Assembly: GCA_026985055.1 (NCBI GenBank)
Contig: JALSQZ010000013.1
Span: 181,732 to 245,731, forward strand
DNA from: Sedimenticola sp.
Lineage (GTDB): Bacteria > Pseudomonadota > Gammaproteobacteria > Chromatiales > Chromatiaceae
Length of the DNA stretch: 64,000 nucleotides
Reading direction: 5' to 3'
In this document: in pieces, positions 35,740 to 45,501 of the stretch
How the letters are laid out: each line of letters starts with the position of its first letter
Numbering within the stretch: position 1 is the first letter of the stretch
The notes under the pieces: generated by a model
The model's input: the letters and a program-made list of their open reading frames with translations, nothing else
What the model was told of the DNA's origin: nothing
Database searches by the model: none
Position numbers and translations under genes: made by a program

Positions 35740-37839
35740 ATGCAGACACAGGACTTCATGGGGCATTTGAAAACATTGCACCGTCATGGGCTGGGTACGC
35801 CGCTGATGCTGGTGGTGATGCTGTCGATGATGGTTCTTCCCCTGCCGCCCATGGCGCTGGATGTCCTGTTTACCTTCAATATTGCCATTGCCCTGATGGT
35901 CATACTGGTGGTGTTGTACACCCACAGGCCCCTGGATTTTGCCGCATTTCCCACCGTGTTGCTGGTGGCAACCCTGCTGCGTCTGTCACTGAATGTGGCC
36001 TCCACCCGGGTGGTGCTGCTGGAAGGGCATAACGGCGGGGATGCGGCAGGCAAGGTCATCCAGGCCTTTGGTGAATTTGTGGTTGGCGGCAACTATGCGG
36101 TAGGCCTGATTGTCTTTGCCATTATCACCATTATCAACTTTGTGGTGGTTACCAAGGGCGCGGGGCGGATTTCCGAGGTGAGTGCGCGTTTTACTCTTGA
36201 CGCCATGCCGGGAAAGCAGATGGCGGTGGATGCCGATCTGAATGCCGGGCTGATTACCCAGGATCAGGCTCGGGCCAGGCGGGAAGAGATTGCCAGCGAA
36301 GCGGATTTTTACGGGGCCATGGATGGCGCCAGCAAGTTCGTGCGCGGCGATGCCATTGCCGGCATTCTCATTCTGCTCATCAACGTCATCGGCGGTCTGG
36401 CCATAGGCATGGCACAGCATGGCCTGGATTTTTCCCAGGCGGCACACAACTATGCATTGCTCACCATTGGTGATGGTCTGGTCGCGCAGATCCCTTCCCT
36501 GGTGCTGTCCACGGCGGCGGCGATCATTGTTACCAGAGTTACTGCCGCAAGGGACATGGGTCAGCAGATCGCGGATCAGTTGTTCAGCAACCCAAAGGCG
36601 CTGCTGGTCACGGCAGTGATCGTGGGCATACTTGGTCTGGTGCCGGGCATGCCCAATCTGGTGTTTCTGCTGCTGGCGGGGCTGCTTGCGGGAGGCGCAT
36701 GGCTGCTGCATGTCAGGCAATCCATGGTCGCCGGAGAAACAGAAGAGGAGGATGTCCCGGTTCCTGCTGATCCGGGGGAAACCGAATTGAGCTGGGAAGA
36801 GGTTGCCCAGGTGGATACCGTGGGACTGGAAGTGGGATATCGCCTGATTCCCCTTCTGGACAAGGAGCAGGGTGGGCAGTTGATGAACAGAATCCGGGGG
36901 GTGAGAAAAAAACTTTCCCAGGAACTGGGTTTTCTCATACCCGCGGTGCATATCCGTGACAACCTGGAGCTTTCTCCCGGTTCCTACCGGATCACCCTGA
37001 TGGGAGTTCCTCTCGGAGAGGCCGAGGTCTATCCGGATCGGGAGCTGGCCATAAACCCCGGTCAGGTCTATGGAAAACTGAAAGGCATAGAAACCCTTGA
37101 TCCGGCTTTTGGTCTGGAAGCCGTTTGGATCGACAGCTCCCTGAGAGATGAGGCACAAACCCTGGGTTATACGGTTGTGGATACGAGCACCGTCATAGCC
37201 ACTCATCTCAGCCACCTTCTGCAGCAACACGCTCATGAACTGCTTGGATATGAAGAAGTTCAGCAGCTGCTGGATCTTCTCAAGCAAAGTTCACCCAAAC
37301 TGGTGGAAGACCTGGTACCCAAGCTGCTGCCCCTGGGCACCATACAAAAAGTCATGCAAAACCTGCTCTGGGAAGGCATTGCCATTCGTGATGTACGAAC
37401 CATAGCGGAAACTCTGGCGGAATACGGTCGCGACAGTCAAAACACTGACACACTGACAGCGATGGTGCGGCGCGCTCTTTCCAGGCAAATTTTTCAGAAA
37501 ATCAGTGGGATGAGTAGAGAAATTAAAGTAGTTACTCTTGACCCGGAGTTGGAACACATCTTGCAACAGACAGTTCAGGGAAGCCAAAACGGCGGCATGG
37601 GCATGGAGCCAGGCATCATGGACAGACTGATGACAGATATCAAAGAGATTGTGCAGGAAAAGGAAATGAATGGCGAAACGCCGGTGTTGCTGGTGAGTCC
37701 GGCGCTAAGACCACTGTTGTCACGTCTGTTGCGTGGTTCCCTGCCTGCATTGCATGTCGTTGCCTATGACGAAGTGCCGGACAACCGTCAGATCATGGTC
37801 ACCGCACATGTCGGGCACCAGCTGGAGCAGGCGGTATGA
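35740..37839 (+). CDS. flhA: Flagellar export gate protein FlhA
   Basis: FlhA is the nonameric export gate that docks chaperone-substrate complexes. The 699-residue product has about eight N-terminal membrane helices, the FHIPEP signature region (GNYAVGLIVFAIITIINFVV and FTLDAMPGKQMAVDADLNAG) and a large cytoplasmic domain (about 350-699). A 67-base gap from flhB has no clear promoter. Confidence 0.96.
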   Translation: MQTQDFMGHLKTLHRHGLGTPLMLVVMLSMMVLPLPPMALDVLFTFNIAIALMVILVVLYTHRPLDFAAFPTVLLVATLLRLSLNVASTRVVLLEGHNGGDAAGKVIQAFGEFVVGGNYAVGLIVFAIITIINFVVVTKGAGRISEVSARFTLDAMPGKQMAVDADLNAGLITQDQARARREEIASEADFYGAMDGASKFVRGDAIAGILILLINVIGGLAIGMAQHGLDFSQAAHNYALLTIGDGLVAQIPSLVLSTAAAIIVTRVTAARDMGQQIADQLFSNPKALLVTAVIVGILGLVPGMPNLVFLLLAGLLAGGAWLLHVRQSMVAGETEEEDVPVPADPGETELSWEEVAQVDTVGLEVGYRLIPLLDKEQGGQLMNRIRGVRKKLSQELGFLIPAVHIRDNLELSPGSYRITLMGVPLGEAEVYPDRELAINPGQVYGKLKGIETLDPAFGLEAVWIDSSLRDEAQTLGYTVVDTSTVIATHLSHLLQQHAHELLGYEEVQQLLDLLKQSSPKLVEDLVPKLLPLGTIQKVMQNLLWEGIAIRDVRTIAETLAEYGRDSQNTDTLTAMVRRALSRQIFQKISGMSREIKVVTLDPELEHILQQTVQGSQNGGMGMEPGIMDRLMTDIKEIVQEKEMNGETPVLLVSPALRPLLSRLLRGSLPALHVVAYDEVPDNRQIMVTAHVGHQLEQAV

Positions 37840-37900
37840 AGCAGCCCCTGTGCGTGAAGCCGGAATTACCCGTGAGGATAAGGAATTAGGTGTAACTGTC

Positions 37901-39097
37901 ATGAAGATGAAAAGATATTTTGCCCCTGACATGCGTCAGGCGATTCGCCGGGTCAGGGAAGACCAGGGACCCAATGCGGTGATTCTCTCCAACCGACGGG
38001 TTGCCGGCGGCGTGGAAATCATTGCCGCCCTGGATTATGACGAAGCGCTGGTCAACCAGGCACTGGGTGCTTACGAGAACAGTGGCTCTCCATCACCAAC
38101 CGATATCGAAGATGTATCCGGCGCCGATGCATCACCGGGAATCGCACAAGCAAACCAGGGGGCATCCATCAGTAGCATTCGCGAGGATCTGAAGGCGTTG
38201 CGAGATCTCATGGAGGCTCCCCTGCTGCAGTTTGGCTGGGGCGAGATGCGCAAGGTTCAGCCATTGCGCGCCAATCTCCTGAAGCGCCTCATGACCCTGG
38301 GGCTGGATGCGAGCCTGTGCCGGGAAATCGTTGACCAGGTAGTGCAAAACGGTGAAATGGAAAATGGCTGGGTTGCGGCTTTGAAGCTCCTGGCCGGAAT
38401 GTTGCCGGTAGCGGATGACGATATTCTGTCGGAAGGCGGTGTTATCGCCTTGGTGGGCCCGACCGGGGTAGGCAAGACCACTACCGTGGCCAAGCTGGCG
38501 GCGCGTTTTGCCTTGCGTCATGGTCGGCGGCATGTCGCGCTTATCACGACTGACAGCTACCGCATCGGCGCCCACGAACAATTGCGCACTTACGGTCGCA
38601 TTCTCGGTATTCCGGTACAGATCGCGGGAGACCGGGATGAGCTGGCGGCGGCACTGAATCACGCCAGGGACAGAAAACTGGTGCTTGTCGACACCGCAGG
38701 GATCAGTCAGCGGGATATGCACCTCACAGAAAAACTCTCCAGCCTGAATGTGGGCGAGCAGAGAATACGCAACTATCTGGTGCTTTCCGCCACGGCGCAA
38801 TCCCAGGTTCAGAATGAAGCGATCCGGTCTTTTCGCAAGGCAGGCTTGCATCGCTGCATTCTGACCAAGATCGATGAGGCGGGCAGTCTCGGAGGCACTC
38901 TGGCGACACTGGCGCGCCACGGACTGTCGGCTGCCTATGTCAGTGATGGTCAGCAGGTACCTGATGATCTTCACCCCGCCCGGGCGGAAAAACTGGTTAA
39001 ACATGCCGTCGAACTGATGCAGCAGCATCAGCAAGCGCCCACTGAGGACGCGCTGGCATTCAATTTTGGAGGACTTGTGGCAAATGCTCATGTATGA
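37901..39097 (+). CDS. flhF: Polar flagellum placement GTPase FlhF
   Basis: FlhF is an SRP-type GTPase that sets polar flagellum position. The 398-residue product has a short basic N-terminal domain (MKMKRYFAPDMRQAIRRVRE), a variable linker (about 60-130) and the NG domain with P-loop GPTGVGKTTT (from residue 186), TDSYRIGAHEQL and DTAGISQRD. ATG 37901 has AGGTG upstream; the longer frame overlaps flhA. The fleN start lies inside its end. Confidence 0.95.
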   Translation: MKMKRYFAPDMRQAIRRVREDQGPNAVILSNRRVAGGVEIIAALDYDEALVNQALGAYENSGSPSPTDIEDVSGADASPGIAQANQGASISSIREDLKALRDLMEAPLLQFGWGEMRKVQPLRANLLKRLMTLGLDASLCREIVDQVVQNGEMENGWVAALKLLAGMLPVADDDILSEGGVIALVGPTGVGKTTTVAKLAARFALRHGRRHVALITTDSYRIGAHEQLRTYGRILGIPVQIAGDRDELAAALNHARDRKLVLVDTAGISQRDMHLTEKLSSLNVGEQRIRNYLVLSATAQSQVQNEAIRSFRKAGLHRCILTKIDEAGSLGGTLATLARHGLSAAYVSDGQQVPDDLHPARAEKLVKHAVELMQQHQQAPTEDALAFNFGGLVANAHV

Positions 39098-39989
39098 AAC
39101 GGCACTTTCAAAGGAACGGCCCAGGGATCAGGCCACCGGGCTGAGGGAGATGAAGCGATCCCGGCCGGTCAAGGTGATTGCAGTCACTGGCGGCAAGGGT
39201 GGTGTGGGAAAAACCAATGTGGCGGTAAATCTGTCCCTGGCCCTGGCGGGCATGGGCAATGAAGTCATGTTGCTGGATGCGGACTTTGGTCTGGCCAATG
39301 TGGATGTGCAACTGGGGCTGAGTCCGGAATACGATCTTTCCCATCTCATTTCAGGGGAGAGGCATCTGGAAGAAATCATCATCCAGGGGCCGGGCGGGGT
39401 CAAGATCATTCCGGCCTCGTCCGGGGTCTCGCGCATGGCGGATCTTACCCCGGCGGAGCAGGCGGGAATCATTCATGCCTTCAGTGAACTCAGTTGTGAT
39501 GTGGATTACCTGATAGTGGATACTTCCGCGGGCATATCGGGCTCTGTTGTCAGCTTCTGCAAGGCGTCCCATGAAATCGTGGTTGTGGTATGCGACGAAC
39601 CGGCATCCATCACAGATGCCTATGCCCTGATCAAGATAATGAACCGGGAACATGGAGTGACCCATTTCCATATTCTTGCCAACATGGTGTATTCCAACCG
39701 CCAGGGAAGTGAGCTCTATAACAAGCTTGCCCTGGCGGCAAACCATTTTCTCGATGCCAGCCTGAGTTTTCTCGGTATCGTTCCCCAGGATGAACGGCTG
39801 CGCCAGGCCGTGCAAAAACAGAAGGCTGTGGTGGCTCTCTATCCCAGCAGTCCTTCCTCGGGAGCCTTTCGCAAGATAGCCGGCAATATCGAAAAATGGC
39901 CGGAGATGCGCAGCGCCGGAGGGCAGCTGGAGTTTTTCGTGGAACGTCTCATCAACAGTGAAAATGAGCTGGGCAGGTTGGAATCATGA
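39084..39989 (+). CDS. fleN: Flagellar number regulator FleN (FlhG)
   Basis: FleN is a MinD-like ATPase that limits flagellar number and in Pseudomonas inhibits FleQ. The 301-residue product has the deviant Walker A GGKGGVGKTN, LLDADFGLANVDVQLGL and the DTSAGISGSVV switch region. Three starts are possible; ATG 39084 is about 11 bases from GGAGG, and ATG 39090 is a second choice. It overlaps flhF and, by ATGA, fliA. Confidence 0.94.
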   Translation: MLMYETALSKERPRDQATGLREMKRSRPVKVIAVTGGKGGVGKTNVAVNLSLALAGMGNEVMLLDADFGLANVDVQLGLSPEYDLSHLISGERHLEEIIIQGPGGVKIIPASSGVSRMADLTPAEQAGIIHAFSELSCDVDYLIVDTSAGISGSVVSFCKASHEIVVVVCDEPASITDAYALIKIMNREHGVTHFHILANMVYSNRQGSELYNKLALAANHFLDASLSFLGIVPQDERLRQAVQKQKAVVALYPSSPSSGAFRKIAGNIEKWPEMRSAGGQLEFFVERLINSENELGRLES

Positions 39990-40720
39990 ACATGGCAGCC
40001 ATGTATCAGAAGGCATCAGAGCAACTGGACTACGAGGAAACGGTCGCCAGGCATGCGCCCCTGGTCAAGCGGGTCGCCTATCACCTGATGGCGCGCATGC
40101 CATCCAGTGTGCAGGTGGATGATTTGATTCAGGCGGGGATGATCGGGCTGCTTGAAGCAATCAACAACTACGATGCTTCCAAGGGAGCCAGTTTCGAAAC
40201 CTATGCGCGAATCAGAATTCGTGGATCGATGATCGATGAAGTGCGGCGCGGTGACTGGACCCCGAGATCCGTGTATCACAAGGCGAGAAAACTGGCCGAG
40301 GCCATGCGTGCCGTGGAAAACCGGGAACAGCGGCCGGCTCGGGATGAAGAGGTGGCGGCAGAACTGGGACTGGATATGGCCTCGTACAACAAGATACTTG
40401 CAGACACCAATGGCTGCCATGTGCTCAGCTATGACGACCTTTCCGTGGACAGTTGGGGGCATGAGGAAGAAGAAAGCAGCGAGGAATCCGGATTGCTTCC
40501 GGAACTGCAGAAAAACCTGTTCAAGGAAGGGCTCTCGGAAGCCATCGCCAATCTTCCCGAACGGGAGAGGCTGGTGCTTTCTCTCTACTATGACGATGAA
40601 TTCAACCTGCGTGAAATCGGTGAGGTGCTGGGCGTCACCGAGGCCAGAATCTGCCAGATTCATGGCCAGGCTTTGACCCGGCTCCGTTCCCGGATGCGTG
40701 ACTGGGTGGATGATGATTGA
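39986..40720 (+). CDS. fliA: Flagellar sigma-28 factor FliA
   Basis: FliA directs RNA polymerase to late flagellar genes. The 244-residue product has sigma regions 2 (HLMARMPSSVQVDDLIQAGM; YARIRIRGSMIDEVRRGDW), 3 and 4 (FNLREIGEVLGVTEARICQI). It is the expected reader of the TAAG-N14-GCCGATAt sites before flgK and the flagellins. Its anti-sigma factor gene flgM is not in the window. Confidence 0.96.
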   Translation: MNMAAMYQKASEQLDYEETVARHAPLVKRVAYHLMARMPSSVQVDDLIQAGMIGLLEAINNYDASKGASFETYARIRIRGSMIDEVRRGDWTPRSVYHKARKLAEAMRAVENREQRPARDEEVAAELGLDMASYNKILADTNGCHVLSYDDLSVDSWGHEEEESSEESGLLPELQKNLFKEGLSEAIANLPERERLVLSLYYDDEFNLREIGEVLGVTEARICQIHGQALTRLRSRMRDWVDDD

Positions 40721-40849
40721 TCGAAGAAGAACTTCGACGGCAAGTTGGAAATGTTCTTTCCGGGTTTTTTCAATCAGGAAACAGGTATAAGCGGATTCCG
40801 TGATTTCGGTCTGTGTACAAAATGGCGGAGCCGATGGGGAGGGAAAAAG

Positions 40850-41038
40850 ATGTCCAACAACAGAATCACGCCCTTGTTTCCGGCATGGCCTGTGGCTCCG
40901 GCGATTCCCCTGGAAAAGCGAGAGGAGCGCAAACCCAGTGTCAGGCACCCCAAGGCAAATGACAAGGGAAATGATAGCGGAAAAACCGCCTGTGACGATG
41001 GCGAGAAAGGCAAACACCATATCGATGTCTTCGTTTGA
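40850..41038 (+). CDS. Small protein next to fliA, function unknown
   Basis: A 62-residue polar protein with a Pro-rich start (MSNNRITPLFPAWPVAPAIP), a Lys/Asp/Gly-rich middle and the end HHIDVFV. A very strong ribosome site (GGGGAGGG) 7 bases upstream supports translation. The frame opens earlier at 40745 without a start signal. Small proteins with a similar HIDEY-type end sit near motility genes in other gammaproteobacteria, which I recall but cannot check here. Confidence 0.6.
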   Translation: MSNNRITPLFPAWPVAPAIPLEKREERKPSVRHPKANDKGNDSGKTACDDGEKGKHHIDVFV

Positions 41039-41049
41039 GGGAAACTCCA

Positions 41050-42231
41050 ATGTTCAGAAAAGATAATATCAGCCATGTCCCTGAAACCGCCGGTGGGTCG
41101 TCAACTCCGGTAGCCAGGTATCAGGCAATGCAAAACTCGCCGGGTTCCACCAGGAAAAGGAAAACCGTTTCAGAGACGGAGGGCGAGGATTTCCACTCCT
41201 TGCTCAGCGCGGTGGCGGGAGAGGAATCGGAAAAAGAGTCCGTTCAGGACGGCAGTCACAAGAATCTCAATATCAGTAGCGTCATATCTCAGATCAAGGA
41301 TGAAGGGCCGGCCAGCACCAGGGAACGAAGTGCTTCCCCCACCACGGAAGAATGGCTTGCGGAGCAAAAGCACAAGGAAGCAGAAACCGCCAATGGCCAG
41401 CAGCCGGAGCCGTCGCCCGCGACGCAGAAGGTTTCCCCGCCCACAATGGAAGATCTGTCCGCGCAGATTCGCTCTGTGGTGGAAGAACTGCTGGCTGCCC
41501 GTCAGCAGGAGCCGGCAAGCAGGCAAAATCACCGTGGCGCATGGATACTACCGGGGATCTTTCTGTGTCTGCTGCTGGCAGGGGCTTATGCACTCTACAA
41601 GACCAGCAATGAGCTGGCGCTGGCCAGAGCCAGCATATCCCAGCTAAGTAGCCGCATATATCAGGCGGAGGAAACCCTGGGGGGAGTTCGCCGCGAATTA
41701 TCCGCTAATCGTGATCGCTTTCAGGGGCTGGTTACCTCCCAACAACTGCAGGAGCAAATGATCGGATACCAAGACAGGATACAGAGAGAAGTTCTTGAGC
41801 GCATGCGTCTGGATTGGATCCTGCCTGGGCAAGTCGTCCCGCCCATGCTCGAGGCTGGGGGCAAGACAGTGGATTTCAGCCAGAAGGCCGATGTGCAAGA
41901 GCCGGATACCAGTTTGCCGAGGAGCGCGGCGCCTCCCGAGGCCGCCACCGAAATGCCGGTGAAATCACGCCAGAAGGGTGTGGGAAAAGGTGAATGGGAT
42001 TTGTACCTCGCTTCTTATGCCAATGAAAGCAAGGCAAGAAAAGCATTGGAAAAATATATTGACCAGGTGCCAAACGCAGTCATACAACCGGCTCTGGTGA
42101 AAGGAAAACAGGTGTACCGCATCGCTGTACCGGGCTTTGTTTCGAAAACGGATGCCAGCCGTCAGCTGGCCAGAATCAAGAAGCAACTGGGATTGAAAGG
42201 CAGCTGGCTGGGGCGTCATTCCCGAAGCTGA
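41050..42231 (+). CDS. SPOR-domain membrane protein
   Basis: A 393-residue protein: charged low-complexity cytoplasmic part (1-160), one membrane helix (165-183), coiled coil (about 188-255) and a C-terminal SPOR-like domain (about 320-390, WDLYLASYANESKARKALEK and YRIAVPGFVSKTDASRQLAR). SPOR domains bind denuded septal peptidoglycan. The ATG at 41050 follows TGAGGGA. Its link to fliA suggests a role at the cell pole or septum, but this is inference. Confidence 0.75.
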   Translation: MFRKDNISHVPETAGGSSTPVARYQAMQNSPGSTRKRKTVSETEGEDFHSLLSAVAGEESEKESVQDGSHKNLNISSVISQIKDEGPASTRERSASPTTEEWLAEQKHKEAETANGQQPEPSPATQKVSPPTMEDLSAQIRSVVEELLAARQQEPASRQNHRGAWILPGIFLCLLLAGAYALYKTSNELALARASISQLSSRIYQAEETLGGVRRELSANRDRFQGLVTSQQLQEQMIGYQDRIQREVLERMRLDWILPGQVVPPMLEAGGKTVDFSQKADVQEPDTSLPRSAAPPEAATEMPVKSRQKGVGKGEWDLYLASYANESKARKALEKYIDQVPNAVIQPALVKGKQVYRIAVPGFVSKTDASRQLARIKKQLGLKGSWLGRHSRS

Positions 42232-42277
42232 GTCCCGGCATTCGACAGGATGCCAACCATTTCACAGAACCGGAGCC

Positions 42278-42432
42278 AAAGGGCATCTCGAAAAACCGGG
42301 ATGCCCTTGCGGGGCAGGGATATCCCACCATTTTCGATCACCACAAGTGATTGAAAATGTGAGTAAAGAAAAAGTCGCTTTTTCTCTTGGCGACAAGAAA
42401 AATTCCATGGCAGGAGTTTTTCAACATCCCGC
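42278..42432. repeat. Interspersed repeat copy E (longest copy)
   Basis: About 155 bases. The left end GGGCATCTCGAAAAACCGGG, with the next bases ATGCCC, is itself a hairpin. Then come a short GGGATATCCC core and CATTTTC-GATCAC-CACAA-GTGATT-GAAAATG (42329-42359). The right end is TTTTTCAACATCCC. Outer ends are imperfect inverted repeats (GGGCATCTCGAAAAA against GGGATGTTGAAAAA), like a small non-autonomous element. Confidence 0.7.
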
Positions 42433-42491
42433 TAAAGATCCGCCGCTTCATGCCGAACAGTCTGGGTAAGGAAACTGCAAGGACTATCGAC

Positions 42492-43163
42492 ATGAAAAGG
42501 CATTATTGCGCAAATCCCGGATCTGGCCTGCCAGCAACAGTGGTTTTCCGGTTTTCTCCTCGTTCATGGTTGGGTTGGCATTCTCTGGGCGCTGCCGCAG
42601 CAGTGCTGGTGCTGCTTGCAACCAGCGCATGCGCCTCACGGATTCCCGCCAACGACTGGACGAGGCTGGCCGCCAGTCACTATCCGGGAATGACAGACAT
42701 CCATCAGGAAGTCAATGTCATCCAGGGTATCTATCAGGGACAGAAGATTTCCGGATACATCGATGAAAACGATGAATGGGTGGAACTGAGTCGGCGTCCT
42801 TTGAAAGAAGTCGATGCCGCCGAAGCAGGTCAGATTGCCGACGTATTGACCACAGGTGTCGGTTTGTCCCGGGGACTTACGGAAACCAACCCCTTGGGAG
42901 TGGGCATGCTGCCCCTGAAGTTTGCCCTCAACCACTATGCGGAAAAGCAGGGGGTCAGAGAGTGTGGTCAGATAAAGGCATTCCTGTCGGCCACAGGTTG
43001 GGGAGCGGCGGCCGCCAACATCATCACCATATCCGCAGGCGCGTTCACCGGGGGTAGCGCTGCCGCAGGTATTCTTGTGGGCACCCTGGCTTTGAACCAG
43101 TTTCCGGGAACCGATAGTTGCACTGTATGGCTTGGCCAGCCTGTTGAACTGAGCACACTATGA
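42492..43163 (+). CDS. Exported or lipoprotein-like protein of unknown function
   Basis: A 223-residue protein with a long N-terminus, a hydrophobic helix (about 31-45) and a cysteine in LLATSACAS that is only a weak lipobox. The remainder has EVNVIQGIYQGQKISGYIDE, then a part with ETNPLGVGMLPLKFALNHYA and a Gly/Ala-rich hydrophobic stretch (about 170-205) that may enter the membrane. The ATG at 42492 follows AAGGA; the frame extends to 42387 inside repeat copy E, which I reject as coding. No family recognised. Confidence 0.65.
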   Translation: MKRHYCANPGSGLPATVVFRFSPRSWLGWHSLGAAAAVLVLLATSACASRIPANDWTRLAASHYPGMTDIHQEVNVIQGIYQGQKISGYIDENDEWVELSRRPLKEVDAAEAGQIADVLTTGVGLSRGLTETNPLGVGMLPLKFALNHYAEKQGVRECGQIKAFLSATGWGAAAANIITISAGAFTGGSAAAGILVGTLALNQFPGTDSCTVWLGQPVELSTL

Positions 43164-43419
43164 TCGACAGCTTGCACTGACAAGGACCTTCGCCAGTCAA
43201 GGCGACCGGACCCATAGAACAGATCCTGATTTTCTCTTCCATCCGTTACCCTGACGAACGAGGTTCGGCGTTTTCAAGAGCGGATGTTCTCCTTCTTTGT
43301 CCTCACTGTATTTCCAGTTATATTCCTGTCAGGAATGCTGTTTATGCATAATATGAATTTGTTTTATCCAAAGGAGGGTAGTAGTCTGCACGCATGCCGG
43401 AAATCAGGAGCCATAACCC
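43164..43419 (+). promoter_or_regulatory. leuC upstream region with possible sigma-70 promoter
   Basis: TTGTCC-N16-TATATT (43297-43324) is a plausible sigma-70 promoter about 95 bases before leuC. No leucine-rich leader peptide or clear attenuator was seen. Confidence 0.3.
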
Positions 43420-44838
43420 ATGACCGCCAGGACTCTCTATGACAAATTATGGGATGCCCATGTAGTGCGTACCGATGAGCACGGTACCAGTCTTATCTAT
43501 ATAGACAAGCAACTCGTGCATGAAGTGACATCGCCTCAGGCTTTCGAAGGTCTGCGTCTGGCGGGGCGCAAACCCTGGCGGGTGGATGCCAATCTGGCTA
43601 CCCCGGATCACAATGTACCCACCAATCCCGAGGATCGCCATGGAGGGGTGGAAGCCATTCATGATCCGGTGTCGCGCCTTCAGGTGCAGACCCTGGATCA
43701 CAACTGTGAGGAATTCGCCATTCCCGAATTTCATATCAATGATCCCCGTCAGGGCATCGTGCATGTGGTAGGTCCGGAGCAGGGGGCTACATTGCCCGGC
43801 ATGACAGTGGTCTGTGGTGATTCGCACACGGCCACGCATGGTGCTTTTGGCGCCCTGGCTTTTGGCATCGGCACTTCGGAAGTGGAACATGTGCTGGCCA
43901 CCCAGTGTCTGATCCAGAAAAAGAGCAAAACCATGCTCATCGATGTACGGGGCAAGGTTGGCGCCGGCGTGACCGCCAAGGACATTGTGCTGGCCATTAT
44001 CGGCAGGATTGGCACGGCCGGCGGCACCGGCTACGCAATCGAATTCGCCGGGGAGGCGATCCGCGATCTTTCCATGGAAGGACGCATGACGGTTTGCAAT
44101 ATGGCCATAGAGGCTGGTGCAAGAGCGGGATTCGTGGCGGTGGACGAGAAGACCATCGAGTATGTCAGGGGGCGTCCTTTTGCCCCTTCCGCCGAGCTTT
44201 GGCAGCAGGCCGTGAGCAACTGGCGGGACCTGCATTCTGATGCAGGCGCCCGGTTCGATGAGACCCTGGTGCTGAACGCCAGTGAAATACAGCCCCAGGT
44301 GACCTGGGGAACTTCGCCGGAAATGGTGGTGAGCGTCGCGGACCGGGTACCCGATCCTGCCATTGAAAGCGATGAAGTCAAGGCCAACGGGATGCGCCGC
44401 GCCCTGGAATACATGGGCCTGGAAGCCGGCATGCCGGTAACACAGATCAAGCTGGACAAGGTATTCATTGGTTCCTGCACCAATTCCCGCATCGAAGATC
44501 TGCGCGCTGCCGCAGAGGTGGCCAGGGGACGCAAGCTGGCAGAGAATATCAGACAGGCGCTGGTGGTTCCGGGATCCGGTCTGGTGAAAAAACGGGCGGA
44601 GGAAGAAGGTCTGGACAGAATCTTCATCGAAGCAGGCTTTGAATGGCGTGAACCTGGCTGCTCCATGTGTCTGGCCATGAACGCCGATCGTCTGGAGCCG
44701 GGAGAACGTTGCGCTTCCACTTCCAACCGCAACTTCGAGGGGCGGCAGGGTATCGGCGGGCGCACCCATCTGGTCAGTCCGGCCATGGCTGCCGCCGCCG
44801 CAGTTCATGGGCATTTTGTCGATGTGAGGGATCTCTGA
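43420..44838 (+). CDS. leuC: 3-isopropylmalate dehydratase large subunit LeuC
   Basis: LeuC with LeuD isomerises 2-isopropylmalate to 3-isopropylmalate in leucine synthesis. The 472-residue aconitase-family protein keeps the three [4Fe-4S] cysteines, Cys353 (GSCTNSR), Cys414 and Cys417 (CSMC), and the substrate motif [26 protein letters not shown] upstream. It overlaps leuD by TGATG. Confidence 0.98.
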   Translation: MTARTLYDKLWDAHVVRTDEHGTSLIYIDKQLVHEVTSPQAFEGLRLAGRKPWRVDANLATPDHNVPTNPEDRHGGVEAIHDPVSRLQVQTLDHNCEEFAIPEFHINDPRQGIVHVVGPEQGATLPGMTVVCGDSHTATHGAFGALAFGIGTSEVEHVLATQCLIQKKSKTMLIDVRGKVGAGVTAKDIVLAIIGRIGTAGGTGYAIEFAGEAIRDLSMEGRMTVCNMAIEAGARAGFVAVDEKTIEYVRGRPFAPSAELWQQAVSNWRDLHSDAGARFDETLVLNASEIQPQVTWGTSPEMVVSVADRVPDPAIESDEVKANGMRRALEYMGLEAGMPVTQIKLDKVFIGSCTNSRIEDLRAAAEVARGRKLAENIRQALVVPGSGLVKKRAEEEGLDRIFIEAGFEWREPGCSMCLAMNADRLEPGERCASTSNRNFEGRQGIGGRTHLVSPAMAAAAAVHGHFVDVRDL

Positions 44839-45488
44839 TGGAAAAGTTTCAGACATTCAAGGGCAAGGTTTGTCCCCTGGATCGGGCCAATGTGGATACG
44901 GATGCGATCATTCCCAAGCAGTTTCTGAAATCCATCAAGCGCACCGGCTTTGGCCCCAATCTGTTTGATGAATGGCGTTATCTCGATCATGGCGAGCCGG
45001 GCATGGATCCGGCCCGCCGTCGGCCCAACCCGGATTTCGTACTCAATGATCCCCGTTATGCGGGCGCCAGTATTTTGCTCACGCGCAAGAATTTCGGTTG
45101 TGGCTCATCCCGGGAACATGCCCCCTGGGCTTTGCTTGATTATGGCTTCAAGGTCATCATTGCCCCGAGTTTTGCGGATATTTTCTTCAACAACTGCTTC
45201 AAGAACGGCATTCTTCCGGTAGTGCTGGACGAGGATACCGTGGAGCAGTTGTTTCAGCGCTCCGCTGGCGAACAGGCCTTGCAGATCACCGTGGATCTGG
45301 AACAGCAGAAGCTGATCGCGGAAGATGGCCAGGAAATTCCTTTCGAGGTGGACAGCTTCCGCAAGCACTGTCTGCTGGAGGGCCTGGATGACATCGGCCT
45401 CACTTTGCAGCATGTGGATGAGATCCGCGCCTATGAAGAACGCCGCAGGCGCGAAGCGCCCTGGCTGTTTGACAATCCCACTGTTTGA
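44838..45488 (+). CDS. leuD: 3-isopropylmalate dehydratase small subunit LeuD
   Basis: The swivel subunit of the LeuCD dehydratase. The 216-residue product has [20 protein letters not shown] and the [15 protein letters not shown] substrate loop. Length is typical of the bacterial LeuD1 type. The start shares a base with the leuC stop. Confidence 0.97.
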   Translation: MEKFQTFKGKVCPLDRANVDTDAIIPKQFLKSIKRTGFGPNLFDEWRYLDHGEPGMDPARRRPNPDFVLNDPRYAGASILLTRKNFGCGSSREHAPWALLDYGFKVIIAPSFADIFFNNCFKNGILPVVLDEDTVEQLFQRSAGEQALQITVDLEQQKLIAEDGQEIPFEVDSFRKHCLLEGLDDIGLTLQHVDEIRAYEERRRREAPWLFDNPTV

Positions 45489-45501
45489 GAATCATCCCAA
45501 A

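Noticed and set aside
40721..40737. TCGAAG-AAGAA-CTTCGA after fliA as a terminator
   Set aside because: Six-bp stem with no T tract, and the next gene has a strong ribosome site but no visible promoter, which suggests continued transcription.
43285..43443. 52-codon hydrophobic frame before leuC
   Set aside because: It overlaps the start of leuC and includes its promoter and ribosome site. It is not leucine rich enough to be a leader peptide and has no own ribosome site.
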